From Kiritimatiellia bacterium (GTDB lineage Bacteria; Verrucomicrobiota; Kiritimatiellia; RFP12; UBA1067), in assembly GCA_904502135.1 (NCBI GenBank), contig CAJGDE010000069.1, forward strand, positions 1-10,759: DNA of 10,759 bases, read 5' to 3'. Position 1 is the first letter of the stretch. Every line of letters starts with the position of its first letter. Shown here piece by piece: positions 1-8,997 of this stretch. Made by a program: the position numbers and the translations under genes. The notes under the pieces are model-generated. The model saw nothing but the letters and a program-made list of their open reading frames with translations, did not search any database and was not told the origin of the DNA.

Positions 1-14
1 CCGAGCGGACTGAT

Positions 15-107
15 GCTTAGGCGAGGCGGATTGGGCAGGACTGCGACCCGAAGACGTACTCGTGTACGTCGAGCGATCGCAAGGACGCGCAATCCGGCCG
101 CATAAGC
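15..107. repeat. Long nested imperfect palindrome
   Basis: The stretch folds as one interrupted hairpin. From outside to inside the arms are GCTTA (15-19) with TAAGC (103-107), CGGATTG with CAATCCG, TGCGA with TCGCA, and a perfect inner stem GACGTAC/GTACGTC around a TCGT loop. Internal mismatches separate the stems. There is no T-tract beside it, so it is not an intrinsic terminator. It lies beyond the nifJ terminator and outside any gene I can support. It could be a dispersed intergenic palindrome of REP type or a structured RNA, but one window cannot show whether it is repeated in the genome. Confidence 0.55.
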
Positions 108-246
108 GCGGGAGCACGGGTGCCGCGACATCCGCCGCATTTTGACAAGTCACTTAATCAAAGCAGGACTCGGTTTTGATAATACTATCATCTTTCTCGC
201 CCGACAACACTCTACAGCAGTTGCATGGCCGACATAACCGCTTACC
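108..246. other. Intergenic, nothing identified
   Basis: I see no reading frame with a ribosome binding site, no tRNA and no clear promoter here. A TTGACA hexamer at 142-147 has no matching -10 box at 16-18 bases. The base composition turns A+T-rich toward the nifJ terminator. Confidence 0.5.
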
Positions 247-290
247 CAAAATAAAAAGAAAGCCCCGTACATTTTAAATGTACAGGGCTT
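247..290 (-). terminator. Intrinsic terminator of nifJ
   Basis: An inverted repeat at 260-290 has AAGCCC paired with GGGCTT and GTACATTT paired with AAATGTAC, with one C/A mismatch between the two stem parts. On the minus strand the hairpin is followed by TCTTTTTATTTT. It lies about 20 bases past the nifJ stop codon. The plus-strand flank is also somewhat T-rich, so weak bidirectional action is possible. Confidence 0.9.
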
Positions 291-310
291 ATCTTTATCT
301 TCCTCTTCTA

Positions 311-3934
<3,624 letters not shown>

Positions 3935-3985
3935 TTCCTGTTTCCTTATTTCAGTTTACAGTATTAGTTAAATCTATTAGATAAT

Positions 3986-4014
3986 ATTATACTCTTATTT
4001 GAGGGCGTTTTCAA
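3986..4014 (-). promoter_or_regulatory. Sigma70-type promoter of nifJ
   Basis: On the minus strand TTGAAA (4009-4014) and TATAAT (3986-3991) are separated by exactly 17 bases. Transcription would start near 3979, giving a leader of about 45 bases before the nifJ ATG. The -35 box lies about 13 bases past the rplL terminator, so the two transcription units are tightly packed but separate. Confidence 0.85.
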
Positions 4015-4026
4015 GTGCACTGAGAC

Positions 4027-4064
4027 TAAAAAAGAAGGGCGCGGCAAGCCGCACCCTTCTTTTT
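4027..4064 (-). terminator. Terminator of the tuf-rplL operon
   Basis: On the minus strand GAAGGG-t-GCGGC, loop TT, GCCGC-g-CCCTTC is followed by TTTTTTAG. The stem is strong and G+C-rich with one internal mismatch. A-tracts facing T-tracts on both sides make it potentially bidirectional. It begins about 17 bases after the rplL stop codon and explains why nifJ needs its own promoter. Confidence 0.92.
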
Positions 4065-4081
4065 CGAGAACGAAAACAAGC

Positions 4082-4447
4082 TTACTTGATTTCGACTTCA
4101 GCGCCAGCCTTCTTGAGCTGCTCGGCGATCTTCTCAGCTTCGTCCTTAGCGCAAGCTTCCTTGACCGTCTTTGGAGCGCCGTCAACCATATCCTTGGCGT
4201 CCTTGAGGCCGAGACCGGTGATAGCACGCACTTCCTTGATGACCGCAATCTTGTTAGCACCAGCGGACTTGAGGATGACGTCAAACTCAGTCTTCTCTTC
4301 AGCAGCGGCAGCACCACCAGCGGCAGGAGCAACAGCTACGGCAGCAGCGGCAGAAACACCCCATGCTTCCTCGAGAGCCTTGACGAGTTCGTTGATTTCG
4401 AGAACGGTCTTACCTGACAGTTCCTGGATGAGTTCTTCGTTAGTCAT
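4082..4447 (-). CDS. rplL: Ribosomal protein bL12 (L7/L12)
   Basis: Acidic stalk protein of the 50S subunit that recruits and stimulates the translational GTPases, including the EF-Tu encoded in the same operon. The 121 residues are the usual length. The N-terminal dimerisation helices (1-33, MTNEELIQELSGKTVLEINE) anchor to L10. An Ala-rich hinge follows (about 34-52), then the C-terminal factor-binding domain with KTEFDVILKSAG and the helix LGLKDAKDMVDGAPKTVKE. It is the last gene before the operon terminator. The A-rich leader contains AAGGAA about eight bases before the ATG, and a hairpin in the 60-base rplJ-rplL gap may affect how much more L12 than L10 is made. rpoB does not follow, which is unusual. 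Confidence 0.98.
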   Translation of the reverse strand: MTNEELIQELSGKTVLEINELVKALEEAWGVSAAAAVAVAPAAGGAAAAEEKTEFDVILKSAGANKIAVIKEVRAITGLGLKDAKDMVDGAPKTVKEACAKDEAEKIAEQLKKAGAEVEIK

Positions 4448-4473
4448 TTTCTTTTTCCTTTTTTACTTGTCAA

Positions 4474-4497
4474 CCCTTGGCGTGTTTCATCCAAGGG
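4474..4497 (-). promoter_or_regulatory. Hairpin in rplJ-rplL spacer
   Basis: In the transcript CCCTTGG and CCAAGGG form a perfect 7-bp stem around a 10-base loop. What follows is TTGACAAGTAAAAAAGG, not a U-tract, so this is not a normal terminator. It sits just before the rplL ribosome binding site. It may be an RNase site or may help uncouple rplL translation from rplJ; that role is inference. Confidence 0.45.
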
Positions 4498-4507
4498 AAA
4501 TTGTTTA

Positions 4508-5077
4508 TTATTCGGCTGCGGGAGCTTCGGCTGCGGGAGCCTCGGCTGCAGGAGCTTCGGCCGCGGCAGGAGCCTCGGCCGCGGCAGGAGCCTCGCCACC
4601 CTTCTTCGCCTTCTCGGAGAGGACGCGCGCCAAGCGTGTCGCAGGCTCCTTGAGGAGCATAAGAAGCATCGCACGAAGTTCGTTCTTGCCGGGGATCTTC
4701 GAGAGCGCGTCAACCATAGCGGCATCAACGATCTTGTTATCGTAGTCGGCACCCTTGACGGTGGCCTTGCCGGCAGAAGCCTTTACAAACTCCATGATAG
4801 CCTTGGCTACAGCGGTGGGCTCGCCCTTACCGGTAACGACAGCCGTGGGGCCGGCGAACATGGCATTGACCTCTTCGCTCCAACCCTTTTCCTTCGCAAC
4901 CTTGGCGAGGAACGAATTCTTTACAACGAGCAGACGGCTCTCGCATTCGCGAAGATCCTGACGGAGCTTAGCCATCGAAGCGACATCGACGCCGCCGTGA
5001 TTGATGATGAAGCAATAGTCCGAATCTTTGATGCGGGCGGTTACTTCGTCGAGAATAGCAATCTTTTCAATTCTCAT
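4508..5077 (-). CDS. rplJ: Ribosomal protein uL10 with Ala/Glu/Pro tail
   Basis: L10 forms the base of the 50S stalk, binding 23S rRNA near L11 and carrying the L12 dimers. The N-terminal rRNA-binding domain is clear (residues 1-130, with AKLRQDLRECESRLLVVKNS and FAGPTAVV), followed by the C-terminal helix that holds L12 (about 131-158). Residues 162-189 form a low-complexity extension of A-P-A-A-E units, encoded by tandem 15- and 18-bp DNA repeats. The total of 189 residues exceeds the common 165-180 because of it. A very good AGGGAGGT ribosome binding site fixes the ATG. Only 18 bases separate it from rplA, so there is no room for the long L10-L12 regulatory leader known in E. coli. Confidence 0.98.
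   Translation of the reverse strand: MRIEKIAILDEVTARIKDSDYCFIINHGGVDVASMAKLRQDLRECESRLLVVKNSFLAKVAKEKGWSEEVNAMFAGPTAVVTGKGEPTAVAKAIMEFVKASAGKATVKGADYDNKIVDAAMVDALSKIPGKNELRAMLLMLLKEPATRLARVLSEKAKKGGEAPAAAEAPAAAEAPAAEAPAAEAPAAE
4511..4591. repeat. Tandem 15/18-bp minisatellite in rplJ 3' end
   Basis: Three 15-bp units (4511-4525, 4526-4540, 4541-4555; the first two identical, TTCGGCTGCGGGAGC) are followed by two 18-bp units (4556-4573, 4574-4591) differing by one base. All unit lengths are multiples of three, so gain or loss would keep the L10 frame and only change the length of its Ala/Glu/Pro tail. Confidence 0.9.
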
Positions 5078-5095
5078 TTCAAATACCTCCCTTGA

Positions 5096-5788
5096 TTACT
5101 CGGCATCCATCTGAGGAATAACCTGAACGCCGACGCCCATCGTGGAAGATATCGACATCGACTTGATGAAGACACCCTTGACAGTCTGGGGCTTTGCAGC
5201 ATTGACAGCAGAAACAACAGCCTTGATGTTGGCGATGAGAGATGCGTCATCAAAGCTGCGCTTTCCGGCGATTACGGCAAGGTTGCCGGTCTTATCCATG
5301 CGGAAGTCGACCTTTCCACCCTTGGCCTCTTTAACAGCCGTAGCGGTGTCATCGGTTACAGTGCCGGTCTTGGGGTTGGGCATAAGACCGCGAGGACCGA
5401 GGACGCGAGCGCACTTTCTGACTTCTTTCATCGCTTCAACAGTAGCAATGGCGACGTCAAAATCGCACCAACCTTCTTTCGTGACCTTCTCGACGAGATC
5501 ATTCATACCGACGAAATCAGCACCGGCCGCCTTGGCAGCCTCAGCCGCATCACCACCGGCGAAAACGGCGACCTTGACGGTCTTACCTGAACCGTTGGGA
5601 AGCTTAACTACGCCGCGAACAGCGGTATCACCCTTGGTAAGGCCCTTGCCGATGTTGAAATAAACGTCAACCGTCTCATCAAACTTAGCGCCGGGATTGG
5701 CCTTAATGAACTTGACGGCCTCTTCGAGAGAGACAGCCTTCTTCGGAGCCTTCTTAAGCGCGTTGAAATACTTCTTGCCGTGCTTCAT
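5096..5788 (-). CDS. rplA: Ribosomal protein uL1
   Basis: L1 binds 23S rRNA at the mobile L1 stalk near the E site and, in many bacteria, represses its own operon by binding its mRNA. The 230 residues match the family. The signature GPRGLMPNPKTGTVT lies at 131-145, the N-terminal segment contains LEEAVKFIKANPGAKFDETV, and a C-terminal half (160-226) completes the RNA-binding domain. The start codon overlaps the rplK stop by four bases (ATGA), and GAGGTGG lies inside the end of rplK, so L11 and L1 translation are probably coupled. L1 is the likely autogenous repressor of this ribosomal segment, but the target site is not proven here. Confidence 0.98.
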   Translation of the reverse strand: MKHGKKYFNALKKAPKKAVSLEEAVKFIKANPGAKFDETVDVYFNIGKGLTKGDTAVRGVVKLPNGSGKTVKVAVFAGGDAAEAAKAAGADFVGMNDLVEKVTKEGWCDFDVAIATVEAMKEVRKCARVLGPRGLMPNPKTGTVTDDTATAVKEAKGGKVDFRMDKTGNLAVIAGKRSFDDASLIANIKAVVSAVNAAKPQTVKGVFIKSMSISSTMGVGVQVIPQMDAE

Positions 5789-6210
5789 TCGACCACCTCG
5801 ATTCCCATATTGCGAGCCGTGCCTTCAATCATCTTCATAGCCTGCTCGACATCGCTGGTGTTAAGATCGGCCTTCTTCATCTCGACGATCTTTTTGATCT
5901 GCTCGCGAGTGACCTTGCCGACTTTGTTCTTGTTGGGAACGCCGCTGCCCTTGGCAAGCCCTGCTTCCTTCTTAAGAAGAACAGATGCCGGCGGCGACTT
6001 GAACTTGAGAGAGAAGCTACGATCCTGATAAACAGTAATGATTACCGGGATCACGAGACCGGAATCCTTCGCGGTCTTAGCATTGAACTCCTTGCAGAAC
6101 TGCATGATGTTGACACCAGCAGAACCCAAGGCCGGTCCGACGGGCGGTGCGGGGTTCGCAGCACCGGCCGGAATCTGGAGTTTAACAACTCCGGTTACCT
6201 TCTTGGCCAT
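5785..6210 (-). CDS. rplK: Ribosomal protein uL11
   Basis: L11 binds the GTPase-associated region of 23S rRNA with L10 and takes part in factor-dependent steps and the stringent response. The 141 residues are the standard length. The N-terminal domain shows the proline-rich PAPPVGPALG (20-29), the region where thiopeptide antibiotics act in this family, and NIMQFCKEFNAKT. The C-terminal rRNA-binding domain includes PPASVLLKKEAG, GSGVPNK, VGKVT and the closing IEGTARNMGI. AAGGAAAAGG precedes the ATG. An 87-base spacer with two small hairpins separates it from nusG and is the most plausible place for L1 control. Confidence 0.98.
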   Translation of the reverse strand: MAKKVTGVVKLQIPAGAANPAPPVGPALGSAGVNIMQFCKEFNAKTAKDSGLVIPVIITVYQDRSFSLKFKSPPASVLLKKEAGLAKGSGVPNKNKVGKVTREQIKKIVEMKKADLNTSDVEQAMKMIEGTARNMGIEVVE

Positions 6211-6240
6211 TTGCCTTTTCCTTTTTTCGTGCGGCTCCTC

Positions 6241-6281
6241 CCGGGGATCCTGCCCGGTGAATCGTTTCCGACTTTTTCGGA
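6241..6281 (-). promoter_or_regulatory. Hairpins in nusG-rplK spacer; candidate L1 control site
   Basis: Two short perfect stems lie in the rplK leader. TCCGA/TCGGA encloses a five-base loop (6267-6281), and CCGGG/CCCGG encloses a seven-base loop (6241-6257). Neither is followed by a U-tract. In E. coli and other bacteria L1 binds an mRNA mimic of its rRNA site ahead of rplK, and position is the main argument here. I could not match the L1 internal-loop motif with certainty. Confidence 0.3.
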
Positions 6282-6297
6282 CCGCAAAACCTGCCGT

Positions 6298-6906
6298 TTA
6301 CTGCTTGAGGCTTTCGAAAGTCTCTTCTATAGCGACTTTCTCCACCTGCCAATATTCGGCGTCGACCTGGACCTTGCGGTTGAAGATATTCACTTCGACC
6401 TTGAGTTTGCCCTTGTCGGGATCCACCATGCTGACCTGGCCCGTCAAACCCATGAACGCGCCGTCAGTAATCTTAACCGTTTCATCAACGGAGAAATTGA
6501 CTTTAGGACGCTCGACTGACGATGCGCCCGCAGGACGATCGAGAAGAATAGCATCCACTTCACTCTGCTTGAGCGGTGTCGGGCGCTCGCCCCCGACAAA
6601 ACCGATTACACCGGGAGTTTCTCTAAGGAACTGCCAAGTGCGCTCATAAATAGCCCTCTTTCCATTGTCATCGGCACTTTTCGACTCATCATAAAGCGCC
6701 AATTCCGCCAGAACATAACCAGGAAAGAACTTCTTCGTAATTACGCGCTTAACACCGTTTTTCTTTTCAGTGACGCGCTCGGTAGGAATAACGCACCTGC
6801 CGATATAATCCTCCATGTGTTCAAGCTTAACACGGGCCTCAATCGACTTTTGAGCCTTGTTTTCTTGCCCCGTAAGGGTATGCAACACAAACCACTGCTT
6901 GACCAC
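6298..6906 (-). CDS. nusG: Transcription elongation/antitermination factor NusG
   Basis: NusG binds the RNA polymerase clamp through its NGN domain and links it to Rho or ribosomal protein S10 through its KOW domain. The NGN domain spans about 1-120, with the opening QWFVLHTLTGQENK, the FFPGY motif (60-64) and TPGVIGFVGG (97-106). The KOW domain spans about 138-195, with VDETVKITDGAFMGLTGQV. The 202 residues are near the usual 175-190, with a small acidic/basic insertion around 72-85 (YDESKSADDNGKR). The start is GTG, set by AGGAGG six bases upstream. It follows secE after 18 bases, the classical pair. Confidence 0.97.
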   Translation of the reverse strand: MVKQWFVLHTLTGQENKAQKSIEARVKLEHMEDYIGRCVIPTERVTEKKNGVKRVITKKFFPGYVLAELALYDESKSADDNGKRAIYERTWQFLRETPGVIGFVGGERPTPLKQSEVDAILLDRPAGASSVERPKVNFSVDETVKITDGAFMGLTGQVSMVDPDKGKLKVEVNIFNRKVQVDAEYWQVEKVAIEETFESLKQ

Positions 6907-6924
6907 GGAAAACCTCCTTACCTC

Positions 6925-7122
6925 TTACGCCCCTGCATGGACAATTTTAAGAAATCCTTCAATAACCTTGTCGCAAACAAGAGTCGTAAGCGCGAGAATA
7001 AAAATGAACGAAACGACAACAAGAGTCGACTCCCAAAGTTCACGCTTTCCAGGCCAAGTTACTCTCTTGCCCTCAGCAGCGACTCCGTTCAGATATTCTT
7101 TTGTCTTTTTTATAAAGTTCAT
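6925..7122 (-). CDS. secE: Preprotein translocase subunit SecE
   Basis: Small essential membrane subunit that clamps SecY in the SecYEG export channel. From the preferred ATG at 7122 it is 65 residues, the short single-span type. It has an amphipathic cytoplasmic helix with the conserved KRVTWPGKRELWEST (19-33), then one membrane helix (about 33-52, VVVSFIFILALTTLV) and a short tail. An in-frame ATG at 7134 would add four residues. I prefer 7122 because GGAG sits six bases before it, while 7134 has only a weak AAGAGAA and lies eight bases past the encoded CCA end of tRNA-Trp. If the tRNA is excised, only the 7122 start keeps a usable leader. nusG follows closely. Confidence 0.93.
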   Translation of the reverse strand: MNFIKKTKEYLNGVAAEGKRVTWPGKRELWESTLVVVSFIFILALTTLVCDKVIEGFLKIVHAGA

Positions 7123-7142
7123 TTCTTTCTCCATTTCTCTTT

Positions 7143-7216
7143 TGGCAGGGTAGGAGGGAATCGAACCCCCATAGGCGGTTTTGGAGACCGCTGCACTGCC
7201 ATTGTGCTACTACCCT
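7143..7216 (-). tRNA. tRNA-Trp (CCA anticodon), CCA end encoded
   Basis: All arms can be drawn. The acceptor is AGGGTAG/CTACCCT, the D arm is GCAC/GTGC, and the anticodon arm is GCGGT-CTCCAAA-ACCGC with anticodon CCA. The T arm is GGGGG-TTCGATT-CCCTC with one G-U pair. Discriminator G is at 7146 and the 3' CCA is encoded at 7143-7145. It stands between rpmG (13 bases) and secE (8 to 20 bases, depending on the start), so it is cut out of the operon transcript. Confidence 0.97.
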
Positions 7217-7229
7217 AAAAAGAAATCAA

Positions 7230-7379
7230 TCACTTAGTCTCTTTATGAGTCGTGCGCTTACGGCAGAAGGGGCAGAACTTAACCTTTTCAAGACGCTCCG
7301 TCATAGTCTTCTTGTTACGGGTCGTCGTGTAGTTCCTACGCTTGCATTCGCCGCACGCCAAAATAGCGAGATCACGCAT
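7230..7379 (-). CDS. rpmG: Ribosomal protein bL33, zinc-binding form
   Basis: Small basic protein of the 50S subunit near the E site. It has 49 residues, the normal length. The beginning is MRDLAILACGECKRRNYTTT and the end is KFCPFCRKRTTHKETK. Two CxxC pairs (C9/C12 and C36/C39) make it the zinc-ribbon (C+) form, not the cysteine-free form some bacteria induce under zinc starvation. The leader is A-rich with only a weak AGAAAG ahead of ATG. It lies between tuf and tRNA-Trp, a common arrangement, and joins the same transcript. The match is unmistakable despite the small size. Confidence 0.97.
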   Translation of the reverse strand: MRDLAILACGECKRRNYTTTRNKKTMTERLEKVKFCPFCRKRTTHKETK

Positions 7380-7431
7380 TTTTTTAATCTTTCTTTTCTC
7401 TTCTATCCACTCTAACCGATCTATGAGTCGA

Positions 7432-7482
7432 GCCTACCCGCCGCCCCGACCGACCACTTTCGGCCGGTACTGACGGGCAGGC
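7432..7482 (-). promoter_or_regulatory. Structured element in tuf-rpmG spacer
   Basis: In the transcript, GCCTGCCCG (7482-7474) pairs with CGGGTAGGC (7440-7432), nine pairs including one G-U. Inside it ACCGGCC (7468-7462) pairs with GGTCGGT (7455-7449) around a GAAAGT loop. This G+C-rich fold begins 23 bases after the tuf stop. The downstream sequence TCGACTCATAGATCGG has no U-tract, so it is not a standard terminator. It may stabilise the abundant tuf message or mark a processing site between tuf and the rest of the operon. Confidence 0.5.
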
Positions 7483-7505
7483 ATCTCACAGAAGACTTAG
7501 GGTGA

Positions 7506-8717
7506 TTACTTGATCACCTTCGAGACCGTGCCGGCGCCGACGGTGCGGCCGCCTTCGCGGATCGCGAAACGCATCTTCTCTTCGAGAGCAACCGGAGCGA
7601 TGAGCTTAACGGTAATCTCGACGTTGTCACCAGGCATGACCATCTCAACGCCCTCGGGGAGCTGGATGTCACCCGTTACGTCAGTCGTACGGATGTAGAA
7701 CTGAGGACGATAGCCCTTCATGAACGCGGTGTGACGGCCACCCTCTTCCTTCGTGAGGACGTAGACCTGACCGGAGAACTCGGTGTGCGGGGTGATTGAA
7801 CCCGGCTTGGCGAGAACCTGACCACGCTCAACTTCTTCCTTCTTCGTACCACGGAGGAGGCAGCCGATGTTATCGCCGGCCTGACCCTGATCGAGAAGCT
7901 TACGGAACATTTCAACGCCCGTGCAAGCGGTCTTGGCGGTAGGCTTGAGACCGACGATTTCAACTTCGTCGCCAACCTTGATCACGCCGCGCTCAACACG
8001 ACCGGTAACGACCGTACCACGACCTTCGATCGAGAAGATGTCTTCGATCGGCATGAGGAAGGGCTGGTCAAGAGCACGCTCCGGCTCCGGAATGAAGCTG
8101 TCAAGAGCATCCATAAGCTCGGTGATGCAATTGCAGGCAGCATCTCCCTTGGCGGAAGCCTGAGTTGCAGGATAAGCAGCGCCACGGATGACGGGAGCAT
8201 TGTCACCATCATAGTCATACTTAGAAAGGAGTTCGCGAACTTCCATCTCGACGAGGTCGAGCATTTCTGCGTCTTCAACGAGGTCGCACTTGTTGAGGAA
8301 GACGACGATTTTCGGAACGCCGACCTGACGGGCGAGAAGAACGTGCTCGCGGGTCTGGGGCATAGGACCGTCAACTGCAGAAACGACGAGGATAGCGCCA
8401 TCCATCTGAGCAGCGCCGGTAATCATGTTCTTGACGTAGTCGGCGTGGCCGGGGCAGTCAACGTGCGCGTAGTGGCGGTTGTCGGTCGCGTACTCGACGT
8501 GCGAGGAGGCGATCGTCAAAATCTTGGTGGCATCACGACGACCGGCGGACTCGGAAGCCTTGGCGACCTGGTCGTACTTGATTTCGTCGCAGAGACCCTT
8601 GAGGGACTGGACGTGGGTGATGGCGGCCGTAAGAGTGGTCTTACCGTGGTCGACGTGGCCGATGGTGCCGACGTTCACGTGCGGCTTGCCGCCGCGATCG
8701 AATGTTTCCTTAGCCAT
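7506..8717 (-). CDS. tuf: Translation elongation factor Tu
   Basis: GTPase that delivers aminoacyl-tRNA to the ribosomal A site. The 403 residues contain the G domain, with P-loop GHVDHGKT (20-27), DCPGH (87-91) and NKCD (142-145). The two barrel domains follow (about 213-310 and 311-403), ending in REGGRTVGAGTVSKVIK. Switch I is unusual: R-G-I-T-I is K-I-L-T-I (65-69), keeping the Mg-binding Thr (T68). The G5 loop reads GAAY (179-182) where E. coli has GSAL. From memory, Rhodopirellula EF-Tu has a comparable switch I, supporting a PVC origin. The start MAKETFDR is set by AGGAG eight bases upstream; an open frame continues to 8774 but lacks a ribosome binding site and family similarity. tRNA-Thr precedes it and rpmG follows. 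Confidence 0.98.
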   Translation of the reverse strand: MAKETFDRGGKPHVNVGTIGHVDHGKTTLTAAITHVQSLKGLCDEIKYDQVAKASESAGRRDATKILTIASSHVEYATDNRHYAHVDCPGHADYVKNMITGAAQMDGAILVVSAVDGPMPQTREHVLLARQVGVPKIVVFLNKCDLVEDAEMLDLVEMEVRELLSKYDYDGDNAPVIRGAAYPATQASAKGDAACNCITELMDALDSFIPEPERALDQPFLMPIEDIFSIEGRGTVVTGRVERGVIKVGDEVEIVGLKPTAKTACTGVEMFRKLLDQGQAGDNIGCLLRGTKKEEVERGQVLAKPGSITPHTEFSGQVYVLTKEEGGRHTAFMKGYRPQFYIRTTDVTGDIQLPEGVEMVMPGDNVEITVKLIAPVALEEKMRFAIREGGRTVGAGTVSKVIK

Positions 8718-8765
8718 TTTTATGACTCCTGTGAGTTGTTCTTGTCTTCTTGTTGCCGCTCCGAA

Positions 8766-8841
8766 TGGAGCCACCTAACGGAATCGAACCGTCGACCTCA
8801 TCCTTACCAAGGATGTGCTCTACCTACTGAGCTAAAGTGGC
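8766..8841 (-). tRNA. tRNA-Thr (GGU anticodon), CCA end encoded
   Basis: The acceptor stem is GCCACTT/AGGTGGC with one G-U pair. The anticodon arm is CATCC-TTGGTAA-GGATG, with anticodon GGT reading ACC and ACU. The T arm contains GGTTCGATTCC. The discriminator base is T and the 3' CCA is encoded at 8766-8768. It is the first gene after the promoter and lies 48 bases ahead of tuf, equivalent to thrT before tufB in E. coli. Confidence 0.97.
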
Positions 8842-8865
8842 CTCTTTGGAGACGAAAACTTGTTC

Positions 8866-8895
8866 AGTATACCAAAAACCCGTGCATTTATGCAA
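8866..8895 (-). promoter_or_regulatory. Promoter of the tRNA-Thr-tuf-rplL operon
   Basis: On the minus strand TTGCAT (8890-8895) and TATACT (8866-8871) are 18 bases apart. Transcription would start near 8859, about 18 bases before the mature tRNA-Thr. No clear terminator separates the upstream Tat-signal gene, so some read-through into this operon is possible. Confidence 0.75.
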
Positions 8896-8997
8896 GTGGG
8901 AATTTACAGTTTTCATTTTTTCCGCTTTCCCGGGTTTGATACGCACAATCATTCTCAATTACCCGTCGGCATAACCGCACTGACGATAGTCATCCGC

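Noticed and set aside
142..188. TTGACA at 142-147 as a promoter
   Set aside because: The first -10-like sequence is about 30 bases away, and no gene follows on the plus strand.
8718..8774. Longer EF-Tu start at 8774
   Set aside because: The extra 19 residues have no family similarity and overlap the 3' end of tRNA-Thr. AGGAG lies at the right distance from the MAKETFDR start instead.
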